A stretch of 64,000 bases of DNA, taken from Tribonema minus (taxonomy: Eukaryota > Sar > Xanthophyceae > Tribonematales > Tribonemataceae). This document shows positions 12,104 through 22,339 of this stretch, piece after piece. The notes beneath the pieces were generated by a model. That model was given only the letters and a program-made list of their open reading frames with translations, did no database searches and was not told the DNA's origin. Position numbers and translations under genes: made by a program. Every line of letters begins with the position of its first letter. The first letter of the stretch is position 1. The DNA lies in NCBI GenBank assembly GCA_017506865.1, contig JAFCMP010000013.1:1426001-1490000 (forward strand). Direction: 5' to 3'.

Positions 12104-12292
12104 CTGGAGAGAGGGGATGAACACAGGGCGTCCCAGCAGCTTCTTTCTTCTTGCCGGACGCCAGCGCCGCTAGCCGGTGGGCGAGCTCGTGTACGAGCTG
12201 CAGCCCCAGGATGCCGGCGGCGACCGGCAGCGCCTGCGAAGCGACCGAGAGGTCGCCGTCGTTCACCTTGGCAAAGAACTCCGAGTTGAGCG
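12104..12292 (-). CDS. EGY-like protease exon with HExxH motif
   Basis: On the minus strand it reads from a CAG acceptor at 12293-12295 to the donor GT at 12103-12102. The active-site sequence HELAHR lies in a hydrophobic segment (AAGILGLQLV). The frame then runs into GKKKEAAG, whereas the family-like ending LLGRPVFIPSLQ lies in the +1 frame. The echo copy at 11909-11996 keeps one frame through the same place, which shows that the main copy carries a 4-bp length difference. Confidence 0.75.
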
Positions 12293-12359
12293 CTGCGACG
12301 GACAGCGCAAGAGCAGGAAACAGATGCGGTATGCAGCGTATGAGGCACTATGTCCGGGG

Positions 12360-12745
12360 GGACTTGAAAATGTTGACAAACTCCGGGTTGACGCTGAGTG
12401 GCAGCGCAAGAAGAGAGAACAGGTGCGTTGTGTAACGCGTGGGGTATGCTGTCGGGGGGGACTTAAGAGGCAAAAGAACTCCGAGGTGAGCGCTGCACGG
12501 CAGGAGGAAAATGATGCGTTGTGGAGTCTAGCGTGTGAGGCACTTTGCCGGGGGGGACTTGGCCGCAAGGCGAGAGGAGAGGAAAAGAGGTGTTGTGTAG
12601 CGTATGGGGTATTTTGTTGGGGTGAGCTTGGATGCCGGCGGCCACCGGCAGCGCCTGCGAAGCGACCAAGAGGTCGCCGTCGTTCACCTTGGCAAAGAAC
12701 TCCGAGTTGAGCGCTGCGCGGGACAACGCGAGAGCAGGAAAAGAT
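12360..12745 (-). repeat. Acceptor-side echoes of HExxH exon
   Basis: Copies of the exon start (NSEFFAKVNDGDL on the minus strand) occur at about 12365-12410, 12465-12520 and, most complete, 12625-12740. The last runs almost to the HExxH motif before breaking off. All lie upstream of the real acceptor. Confidence 0.78.
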
Positions 12746-13600
12746 GCGCTTGAGTGTGGGTTTCTTGGTGTCAGGGGGATAGATACACAAGTAAGGAAGA
12801 CGCACGGGCGTTCATGTCAAGACGCACCGGCGGCGGTTGATGTCGAGGGCACCACGGCTTCAGGTGCAGGTGTTCAGGTACATCAGACACATGTGTATGC
12901 AATTTAAGTACTACGAATTGCATACTACGTCGAACTTGAAGTGCTGTACAACTCACACGAGCAGCAGGAGGGACGCTAGTTGCAGCAGTTACACCGTATG
13001 CCAACGGGGGCAGCGACAATGTCTAACGGACCAGCTGCGGTGACTTAAATGTATCAGCATGGTAGTACAGAAACAGGTGGCATTCTGCATCTAGATCTGA
13101 GTGGATTTGTCACAGCTGGCGGCGCTGTTGCGTCAAACCACGAACGCATGTGAACGCACCTGCATCACCAATAGCCCCTGTCCTTCTGACAGCTTCACGC
13201 ATGTCGTTGCGTTGCCGCTACCTGTCAATAGGCAGCAGGCACGGCATACGTACGTGGCCGGCATCACGGCTGCAGACCTCTGTTACGCAGCAATGAGCTT
13301 CCCGCACATGTGCAGCAGGCACTGGTGCAGTCACAGCTCACTTACATGGCACCAGTGGTATTGGCACTGCATGATCACAACTGCAACTTCATCAACCAAA
13401 CCGGTATTGCGCTGACACTACCTTGACTGCCGATATTAACCCTACACACAAGCGAGGTCAACGCATGCATACTGTGCTGCAGTGTATCACCTCGTAACTG
13501 CAATGCAGTGCGAGCTGACAAGCAGTACCAGACCTAGCCAAATGCCGTCTGCCACGCATCCGTCTATATGTACAATGATCCAACACCGCTACCGCACAGC
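12746..13600. other. No recognisable gene
   Basis: Intergenic or intronic DNA upstream of the protease exons. The N-terminal protease exons may lie here, but I could not recognise any. Confidence 0.4.
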
Positions 13601-13857
13601 TTCGCCCAGTACAGCAACATCAGCAGCACCAGCAGGCCCACCAGCAGGCCCAGCAGCTTTTACAGCAGAAGCACCAGCAGCAGGCACGACACAAAAAAAA
13701 TACGTAGTGGACAAGCTGCAAGCGCCGATGTGTGTTCACTGCCTGCAAGCGAGCAAGCATGCACGTCCTGTTCGACGCAAGCGCGCGCGCACAAAGGCGG
13801 AGCGCCACTACATTGAACTTGCCAGCACCCGCGCTTGAAACTGCACTCACCAGCATT

Positions 13858-15384
13858 CTAGCCATCCGAGTCTGAGGCATAGGATCCCTGGTCGCTGTCA
13901 TCGTAAAAGTCTGGATCGTCGCTATAAGGGACGTCATCGAGCTCCTCGGGCTCAGGGCACCCGTTGGCACGCGCCCAGTCCGCCACGCGCTGGTGTCCCT
14001 CACGCTCGGCAGACTGTATGGTGTCGCTGTCCCAGGGACACCCATTGGCCCGTGCCCACTGGAGCACGTCGAGACGGCCGCTGCTCGCGGCGTACTTGCA
14101 GGTCTGCTCGTCCCAAGGGCACCCGTTGGCGCGCGCCCACTGCAGCACTCCGAGGTGCCCGCGGTAGGCGGCATCGCTGCACACCGTAGCATTCCATGGG
14201 CAACCGTTGGCACGGGCCCACTGCAGCACGTGCAGGGCCCCCTTGCGCGCAGCGCACGCGCACGTCTCCTCGTCCCAGGGGCAGCCGTTGGCGCGCGCCC
14301 ACTGGAGTACCTCGAGATGCCCGCCGGATGCGCTAGCATAGCACGTGTTTGCCTTGAACGTGCATCCGTTTGCCTTCGCCCATTGCAGCACCTCCAGGTG
14401 CCCCCCCAGCGCAGCATAGCTGCATGTGCCGTCGCCCCATGGGCACTGGTTGGCGCGCGCCCACTGCAGCACTGCGAGGTGGCCGTGGTGCGCGGCGTGC
14501 AGGCACGTGTCGGTGCCCCAGGGGCAGCCGTTGGCGCGCGCCCATTGCAGTATGTCGAGACGGCCGCTGCCGGCAGCATCTCTGCACGTGCGCGAGTCCC
14601 AGGGGCAGCCGTTGGCTCGCAGCCATTGAAGCATGTCGAGACGCCCGTTCCTGACGACGTCTCTGCAGGTTCTCGCGTCCCACGGGCATCCGTTGGCGCG
14701 TGCCCACTGCAGCACGTGCAGATGCGCATTTTTCGCAGCGTTTCTGCACGTCTCCTCTGTCCACGGGCAGCCATGTGCACGAGCCCACTGCAGCACCGCG
14801 AGGTGCCCGCCCTCCGCCGCGTATGAGCATACGTATTCGTTCCACGGGCAGCCGTGTGCTCGCGCCCATTGCAGCACCGCGAGGTGCCCGCCTGCCGCGG
14901 CAGCAATGGGCGTGAGGAAGCCCCAGTTGCAGCCGACCTGGCGCAGCCACTGCAGCACCTCCAGCTGACCGCCCCCAGCAGCGCATTTGCACATCAGCAT
15001 GCCCTCCTCGCCGTTGCCAAAACGCCGAGAGGGACGCTGACGTAGCCACTGCACCATCTGCAGATGACCCCTCTCGATGGCGATGAATGCGTGCCGCGGT
15101 TGCAGCTCTGTCGTGTATGTGCTGCGGAGCAGCAGCAATGCTTGCATATCGCCTCTGCGGATGCATGAGTCCTGCGCCATGGCGGCATCCACGCCGTTCT
15201 GCACCGCCCAGGTGATCAGGCTGGTGCTGCCGACAGCATCCGCCGCCACGGTCTGGTGCCTCCTTGGGGCTGGAACGAGCTCCAACATATCGTGAAAGGC
15301 ATGGCAGGTGCTCCTGGTCATCAGCGACGGAGGCAAGAAGCCCAGTACATGGCGTGCGGCACTAAGGATGGGGTTGTCTGCCAT
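13858..15384 (-). CDS. F-box-like / ankyrin-repeat protein, copy 1
   Basis: An intact single-exon frame of 508 aa. I start it at the Met of MADNPILSAA, because the sister copy aligns only from there. The N-terminus (LGFLPPSLMTRSTCHAFHDM) looks F-box-like. From about residue 100 it is a run of about 30-34-residue ankyrin-type repeats with the consensus GHLxVLQWARANGCPW. The C-terminal tail is acidic and rich in Asp, Ser and Tyr. Proteins with this layout are expanded in algae, oomycetes and giant viruses and are thought to present targets to ubiquitin ligases or act as adaptors. The target here is unknown. It is arranged head-to-head with copy 2. Confidence 0.88.
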   Translation of the reverse strand: MADNPILSAARHVLGFLPPSLMTRSTCHAFHDMLELVPAPRRHQTVAADAVGSTSLITWAVQNGVDAAMAQDSCIRRGDMQALLLLRSTYTTELQPRHAFIAIERGHLQMVQWLRQRPSRRFGNGEEGMLMCKCAAGGGQLEVLQWLRQVGCNWGFLTPIAAAAGGHLAVLQWARAHGCPWNEYVCSYAAEGGHLAVLQWARAHGCPWTEETCRNAAKNAHLHVLQWARANGCPWDARTCRDVVRNGRLDMLQWLRANGCPWDSRTCRDAAGSGRLDILQWARANGCPWGTDTCLHAAHHGHLAVLQWARANQCPWGDGTCSYAALGGHLEVLQWAKANGCTFKANTCYASASGGHLEVLQWARANGCPWDEETCACAARKGALHVLQWARANGCPWNATVCSDAAYRGHLGVLQWARANGCPWDEQTCKYAASSGRLDVLQWARANGCPWDSDTIQSAEREGHQRVADWARANGCPEPEELDDVPYSDDPDFYDDSDQGSYASDSDG

Positions 15385-15664
15385 GTGGATCACTTTTGTG
15401 GGTTCCTTTTCAAGGAGGTTAGCTGGATCTTCCTGAGATTGGTTGCGATGGGGCCCGGCCTTGACTAAAGCCGGATTCGCCGAGCAGGTGCGAAATGACT
15501 ACGACAGAGGTCGCGACGGGGCGGCCAAAGCAACGGCGTGCGGCAACCGGCTGAACGCTCACTCAACTCAACTTCTTCGAACTTCGTCCAAGAACTTCAT
15601 CGTAGAGTTGAAGAAGTCGATGTTCAGATTCAGACCTCTACTGTACCATCACGACACCCCAATC
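15385..15664. promoter_or_regulatory. Shared 280-bp intergenic region between divergent ankyrin genes
   Basis: The two ankyrin genes diverge from this interval, so it must hold both promoters or a bidirectional one. It contains ACTTCTTCGAACTTCG near 15579-15595 and related TTGAAGAAGT words, variants of the dispersed ACTTCAAGT-type word. No TATA box was recognised. The assignment is positional. Confidence 0.4.
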
Positions 15665-17227
15665 ATGGCAGACCACCCCATCCTGAGCGCCGCGCCCCAT
15701 GTCCTGGCCTTCTTGCCTCCATCGCTGATGACCAGGAGCACCTGCCACGCCTTTCACGATGTTTTGGAGCTCGTTCCAGCCCCAAGGAGGCACCAGACAG
15801 TGGCGGCGGATGCTGTCGGCAGCACCAGCCTGATCACGTGGGCGGTGGAGATTGGCATGGACGCCGCTATGGCGCAGGACTCATGCATCCGCACAGGCAA
15901 TATGAAAGCATTGCTACTGCTCCGCAGCACACACGCGACAGAGCTGCTACGGCGGCATGCGTTCATGGCCATCGAAAGGGGTCATCTGCAGCTCATGCAG
16001 TGGCTGCGTCTGCGTCACCCTCGGCGTTTTGGCGATGGCGAAGAGGGCATGTCGATGTGCAAATGCGCTGCAGAGTTCGGGCAGCTGGAGGTGCTGCAGT
16101 GGCTGCGCCGGGTCGGCTGCGACTGGGACGTCCACACGCCCATCGCTGCCGCGGCAGGCGGGCACCTCGCGGTGCTGCAATGGGCGCGAGCACACGGCTG
16201 CCCGTGGGATGCATACGTTTGCTTACACGCGGCAGCAGGCGGGGACCTCGCGATGCTGCAGTGGGCTCGTTCACACGGCTGCCCGTGGACCGAGCAGACG
16301 TGCAGATATGCCGCCAAGAATGGGCACCTGGACGTGCTGCAGTGGGCGCGCGCCAACGGCTGTCCATGGGGCTCGTATACATGCAGAGACACGGCAGGCA
16401 ACGGCCGTCTCGACATACTGCAGTGGCTGCGAGCCAACCACTGCCCCTGGGGCACCGACACGTGCCTGTGGGCCGCGTACTACGGCCACCTCGCGGTGCT
16501 GCAGTGGGCGCGCGCCAACGGGTGCCCATGGAATGCTGGCACATGCAGTCATGCTGCTCGGGGGGGGCACCTGGAGGTGCTCAAGTGGGCGCGCGCCAAC
16601 GGCTGCCCCTGGAACGAGAAGACGTGCTCGTTTGCTGCGCGCAAGGGGGCCCTGCACGTGCTGCAGTGGGCCCGTGCCAACGGGTGCCCATGGAATGCTA
16701 GGGTGTGCAGCAGTGCCGCCAACCGCGGGCATTTCGAGGTGCTCAAGTGGGCGCGCGCGAACGGCTGCCCCTGGGACAAGCTCACGTGCGCATGCGCTGC
16801 GCGCAAGGGGGCCCTGCACATGCTGCAGTGGGCTCGTGCCCATGGGTGCCCATGGTATGCTATGGTGTGCACCTGTGCCGCCCTCCGCGGGCATCTCGAA
16901 ACGCTGTAGTGGGCGCGCGCCAACGGGTGCCCCTGGAACGTACGGACGTGCGCGTGCGCTGCGAGCAGCGGCCATCTCGACGTGCTGCAGTGGGCACGGG
17001 CCAACGGGTGTCCCTGGGACAGCGAGACCATAGAGAATGCTGAGAGTGAGGGACACCTGCGCGTGGCGGAGTGGGCGCGCGCCAACGGGTGCCCTGAGCC
17101 CAAGGGCGATGGGGGTTCTGGTGACGGCATGTACCACTCTAATAGCGATGACTCAGAGCCGGACTTATACGGCGACGACAACAGCAACCAGGATATCTAT
17201 ACAGCGGACTCCGAGTCGGATGGCTAG
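15665..17227 (+). pseudogene. F-box-like / ankyrin-repeat protein, copy 2, with internal TAG
   Basis: The inverted sister of copy 1, starting MADHPILSAAPHVLAFLPP. The reading frame runs 414 codons to a TAG at 16907-16909, then continues in the same frame to a natural TAG at 17225-17227. At 16907 every other repeat has CTGCAGTGG (Leu-Gln-Trp), while here it is CTGTAGTGG, a single C-to-T change. No frameshift occurs anywhere in the 520-codon frame. It is therefore either a very young nonsense pseudogene, a truncated but expressed protein lacking the last two to three repeats and the acidic tail, a readthrough case, or a sequencing error. Confidence 0.85.
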
Positions 17228-17460
17228 GGTGCTGGTGAGTGCAGTTACAAGCGCCGGTGCTGCCGTAGGTTCGATGTAGTGGCGCTTTGCCTCTGTGCGC
17301 GTGCCCTTGCATCGAGCAGGGGCGTGCATGCTCGCTCGCTTGCAGTCTTTGTATGGGCATTGGCGCTTACACCTCATTAAACTCGGAATCTTGTCTGTGT
17401 CGTGCTGCCTGCTGCTGCTGCTTCTGTCAGCAATCGCTACTGCTGCTGATGCTGATGCTG

Positions 17461-18053
17461 TGTGCCAGGCAAAGCTATACTGTGGCAGTCATTTTGGTGA
17501 AGCACGGTGCACGCAGATGGACGCGCACAGCGGACGATGTTTGTCGATCATCATTTGGTCACGTCTGATACTGCTTGTGCAGCTTCATTGCGCTACAATT
17601 ACAATGCACAGAACGGTAGATTGCATCGCTGCATGCCCTGAGCTGCTTGTGTTGAAAGAGAGTCGTTGTGGAGCGTCCCATGGTCATTGGACCCACGATA
17701 AAGTTATTACTGGCACAAAGTGGCCGCAGGTTTTCCTCATCATACCACAATGCGCACTGCAGCACCCAATGAGCAATGCGCTTTCACGTCTGGCACGTTC
17801 AAATCACATAGTTTAATGCCCTGATGGAAGCTCTGGAGAGAGGCGCGCAGGCTGACGACGCTGATGAAAAACGTTTGATTGGCGCGTCATCGAGAAGTAC
17901 ACGCAACACATGTATTCTTATGCAGACAGCACTGATATGATCATGATTGTTCTGTCAGCGAGGTGACACCCTACAGACTAGTCCCACACAATCACAACTT
18001 CAACTTCAACTGCATGTTGATGTTCATGCGTTGACTAAATCTCGTTTGCGGCC
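17461..18053. promoter_or_regulatory. Upstream region of PUS3
   Basis: No gene is recognised. The last 60 bp before the PUS3 start codon contain the repeat TTCAACTTCAACTGC. No TATA element is evident. The promoter is inferred from position only. Confidence 0.35.
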
Positions 18054-21000
18054 ATGGAGCGCTCTGCGGAGCTGCGCCGGCGGCTGTCGGAAAGCAGCGC
18101 GGAGCAGCTCGTCGCTGTTTTGCACCAGCTCATCACATCTGGTGCACTGAACGAGTCAGCCCTGCTGCAAACTCTCACCACAATTTGTGAGCCACAGCAA
18201 GGCAATGGCAATGGCACTGCGGCGCCCGCTAAGCGAGCGAAGCTGGAAAGTGGCTCTAGCATCGTGGCGGTCGCCACCAGCGCGGGACAGCAGCAGGCCA
18301 GCCCAGCGCTCGATCACGCTCGCAAGGTGTGCTGCTAGTCGACTGCAATTTTGTCACTACTCAGCAGCATAGCACCTGAATATGCTGTGGGTCCTTGAAG
18401 CAGCCGTTGAGATTCAGCGTTGCAGACCGGATCTGCACCTTCTGTTGCAGCCAGAAGACAATTTCGATACAAAAACTAAACATTGAAGTTGCGGAGGAGA
18501 AGTTGTGCGGAGTTACCGCATACGATGAAGCATCAAACAATCGGCCTGGCTTGCGCAAAAGGGGAAACGGTGGCTTGTAGACCACGTCTCACTGTTTCCG
18601 TCCCTCACAGTTGAAAGGTATTGTTGTTCAGAGACATGCGTGGTGCTTCATCTGGGTGCAGCACCTACAGTATCGCATGACTTCAACCCGCCCAAAGCCA
18701 AGTTGGCTTTGTAATACAATTGCTGCAGTGCCATGGGCACCTACCTGTAGCTTTTCTTGAGGTCTTGCTCAACGCATATAATTGTTTTGGAGGTGATGAT
18801 CTGCCACTCCTCGAGACACGTCACTGAGGTGTAGTGTCAGCCGCATCAGTTGCGCAAGAAACCAACCGCCCAGACACACTGCATTCCGTATGCCAGCGAA
18901 CCGCTATAACCGCAGCAGCCTGGCTGCGTACGCCGTGCCGCGCCTGTCATGCGCAGCATGCCGCGGTGCAGCCGCACGCTGCAGACGGCGGCGCAGCAGC
19001 AGCGGCGCCTGCGCCGGCAGCAGCAGCGGCGGCGCAGGCAGCAGCGGGCAGTGGCGGCGCCAGGGCCAAGCCAGGGAAGAAGGGCGGCGCCGCTAGCGGC
19101 AAGGGCAAAGGCGGGAAGAAGGCGCTGGGGGGCGCGAATGGGATGGACTGGTCCAAGTACAGGCAGCGGCACATTGCCATAAAGATCATGTACAATGGGG
19201 AGCAGTACAGCGGCCTGGCAACGCAGGTGACGAGCCACAATGTCGTACTTCAAGCATGAAGCATGAGGTGATGTTTTGTCCCTTCTGGAAGTTGATTGCT
19301 TTGTCGCGCACAAATTTGAGCACCAGTTGTACAAGAAGCGGCTACGGAAGCGCAGGGTAGCGGTGTAGACGTTTCACCTGGGCTTTGCAGTATACGAGTG
19401 CACGGCGTAGAGATCAAAAGAAGAATATACAATATCCTGTTCTGTGGTCATCAACTCTGAAGTTCGCAGAATCACCATCTCTTCAAGTCGTACTGCTGTC
19501 AGTGTCAGCACTCAAACGCATACTTCACAGTGGACGAGCAATAGGCGTAGACAGTGGTCATTGTCATGATGCCACTCCTTCGTCTGCGTGCGGTACAGGG
19601 GCGCCCAGCAAGATTATGCGCGTTGTGGCAAGAGCTGCTGCCACATTTGTGTGCAGTGAAGCGCGCTTTCGCACTGCACAGTGTCCACGTCGACTTCTTG
19701 GCGCACTATCAGCAGCTGCTCCTGATGCTACAATGGGCCAAGCGCAAAAAGTCAATCCATGCATCTGCAAGCCCACAACTCAAACAGGATTGTGGTATGC
19801 AATGCCATGCCCTGCTTTCACGCAAATCCTATGCTCAGGGGCTGCGGCCACCCAACTGCAGTGGCAGTTACAAGTCTCACAGTGGCGATTACAGAGTTCT
19901 TCATCAACCTCGCTCAACTGCTTCTACGGCGTTATCCTGGTGCCTGCATCAAGCACTGTCGTCGTGGACAGCAATTACGTGTGGATCGCGTAGAACAGCT
20001 CCTTTCAGATAGTCTTTTGCGATACGCGTCTGCATCGGGAACAGCGTTCTCGCAACACGGCTCGGCAGCACGCAGATGGTGTCCGCTTCCGTCACAGCGT
20101 CACACGGTTGATGCCAGCAGCTATATGCTGACGCGCCTGCTGCTGCCTCATACGCACCCCGTGCATGCGCGCGCAGACGCCGGATGGAGTGCGGCTGTGC
20201 GACGAGAGCGTGGAGCGTCACCTCTTTGAGGCGCTGGAAAAGGTGAAGGGGAGGGCAGCATTTTGGCCTAGGGTCAGAGGGGTTTGAGATAGGTTCACAT
20301 TAGGGGTGGGGTGGAGTTATAGCTGGATGCAGGGTTTGTGTCAAGAGTTTGCTTCCCTCTCCTGGCTTCGGCTACTTCACAAGAGCGTGGAGCGTCACCT
20401 CTTTGAGGCCCTGGAAAAGGTAGGGGCGGCGGTCAGCTCTAGTATCTGTGTCAGAGAGGGATGAGGAAGGGGATAGATTACGGTCAGAGTAAGTATTGTA
20501 GCTCAATGTAGCGTGTGTGTCAAAGTTTGACCCCTTCTCATGGCTTCAGCTGTTTCATGAGAGCGTGGAGCGTCACTTCTTTGAGGCCCTGGACAAGGTG
20601 AGGGGGGGCAGCAGTCAGGCCAAAGGTTTGTGTCAGAGAGGTTTGAGGAAGGGCTCAGGTTAGGGGTATTGACAGTTCCAGGATTTGTGTCAGAGCTAAC
20701 TGGCGGCCCCCCTCCCCCTCCCCTGACTGTAGCTTCAGCTGCTGTGCCTACCTAAGTGCGACCTGCACACAACGATGGGAGTTTTGAGCTTACGCGAGGT
20801 TCGAACCCTGCTCGTGAGCCCATTGAATTGAAGCCTACTTCGTACCTGCAACGCGTGCCCATCCCTGTACGCTGATCGCGTCCCGCCGCAGGCGCTCGCC
20901 GCGCGCGTGTGTCGCGACAGTGCTCAGCGCGCTCACGACTTTGCAGGATGCCCATTGATGTTCGAGCACGTGTGCTGACGTGCTCTGTGCATTGTGCGTC

Positions 21001-22303
21001 TGCTGCTGCGGCTATCAAAGCAAGCGCCTGGACACCAGTTGTTCGACTACATACCGCGTCCGTGCCGTGCAAATGCATCGTCGCCTGCACTGCCCGCCCT
21101 CCGTCGCTGCTGCGCTGCTCAGGGTTAGGGTTCAAGTTGGTGCACCCAGCTGCATGTGCTCCTGACGCAGCAGCATTTTGACGCACCAGCGTGTAACATA
21201 GCTAGCACCACATCATTAGTGCAGTTCGCTTCTTTCTAGCCAGCACCACGTCATTAGTGCGGTTCACTTCTTTCTTGCACTAAACCAGCATGCCTCATAG
21301 CCAGCAACACGGTTTGCCTCTCTTCCGCGGTGCGCAGGTGCGGCTTATCGCGGACAGACCGTCCATGGGCTACTCGCGCTGCGGGCGCACAGACAAGGGT
21401 GTGTCAGCGCTCGGCCAGGTCAGTGCTCTGCTGCCATTCTATGCCTACATGCCTCCCTGCAGTCCAAAGCATACCTAACTGGTCTTTCACCTTGCCGTCC
21501 AACCTAGCATGCCTACCACCCACAGTCCAAACTAGTGTACCAACCTTAATCCAAATCAGCATACCTGAAGTTCAACTCAGTGTGACTTCCTACAAAACCT
21601 TCGTCCAGTTTACCATATGTATTCGCTATCAGCCTAGCATACACTGCGGCGCAACTGGTGTGCGCGCAACAGCCGCGAGCAGCCTATTGCACAGCCAGGT
21701 CAGCGCTCTGCCAGAGTCTGCACCAATGCATGCCTGCCTAAACAGCGGGGTTTGTTGTTTGCGCACGACGCCATGAAGTGTGTGTCAGCGCTCGGGCTTG
21801 TGGCGTACATACCAATTGCGTGCACAGATGGTTTCTGTGCGGTCTTCATGGCGCACGAAGTTAGGGTTAGGGTTATGGTTATGGTGAGGGTCAGGATGAG
21901 AATAAGGAGTAGTGATTCTCACAAGCACCAGTCAGCCTGGCAGCTGCAACGCTTGTGTATGAACTTCCTGATGAAGTTGTGCACTTGCCCGTGTCCTCAC
22001 CTTCGCCTCGTTGCCATCACACTGTACATCTTTATTGTTCTGCGGCATATGAACACCTATTTTGCTGATATTTGCGTGCAGGTTCTGGCACTCAGGGTGC
22101 GATCGGCCTTCCCCGCGGGTAGCGGCCCCCTGCCGGCGCACGCGCAGGACCCCCTGCAAGCTATGGAGGGTGCCAACAGAACCTCAACAGGTGACGCCCC
22201 GCGCACTGGCGCACCCCTTATATCGATCGGGCAGAGTGCAGCGTTAGTTGGGAGTGCAGCTACAGTACAACTGGTGTGTGTGCTACAGGGCGGAGAGAGA
22301 CGC

Positions 22304-22339
<36 letters not shown>

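Larger units (their letters stand above)
8194..12292 (-). pseudogene. EGY-like site-2 protease (M50), five exons, two frame breaks
   Basis: This minus-strand gene resembles the EGY group of intramembrane zinc metalloproteases, which are plastid membrane proteins in plants. Exons in order are 12104-12292, 11384-11509, 10316-10449, 9584-9757 and 8194-8293. Together they give the family order: QALPVAAGI..HELAHR (HExxH zinc motif), PVFIPSLQ-VGTFGTIT, AGPALGAAVSLGAL, NALNLMPVGRLDGER (second metal-ligand region with LDG), then FNNHS..FWGLAVIIFQRG. Intron phases agree across the last three joins. Two breaks exist. Exon 12104-12292 needs a +1 shift between GKKK and LLGRP, where it has four extra bases compared with its own echo at 11909-11996. 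Exon 11384-11509 lacks one base before AGPALG. The N-terminal part and the final C-terminal exon were not found. It is either a recent pseudogene or a gene carrying two sequence errors. Confidence 0.78.
13600..17460. repeat. Inverted duplication carrying two ankyrin genes
   Basis: The left arm (about 13600-15390) and right arm (about 15660-17460) are inverted copies. Homology covers both coding regions and continues about 250 bp past each stop codon: GCAAGCGAGCAAGCATGCACG at 13745-13765 mirrors CGTGCATGCTCGCTCGCTTGC at 17324-17344, and the CAG/CTG-rich tails match. The 280 bp between the two start codons is not obviously symmetrical. Confidence 0.85.

Noticed and set aside
13993..14826. Long frames antisense to the ankyrin genes
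   Set aside because: They are shadows of the periodic, GC-rich ankyrin repeats in other frames.
15665..17227. Alternative genetic code with TAG as Gln
   Set aside because: Only one internal TAG is seen. The same gene and its sister both end at TAG, and the other genes use no in-frame TAG, so a point mutation is simpler.
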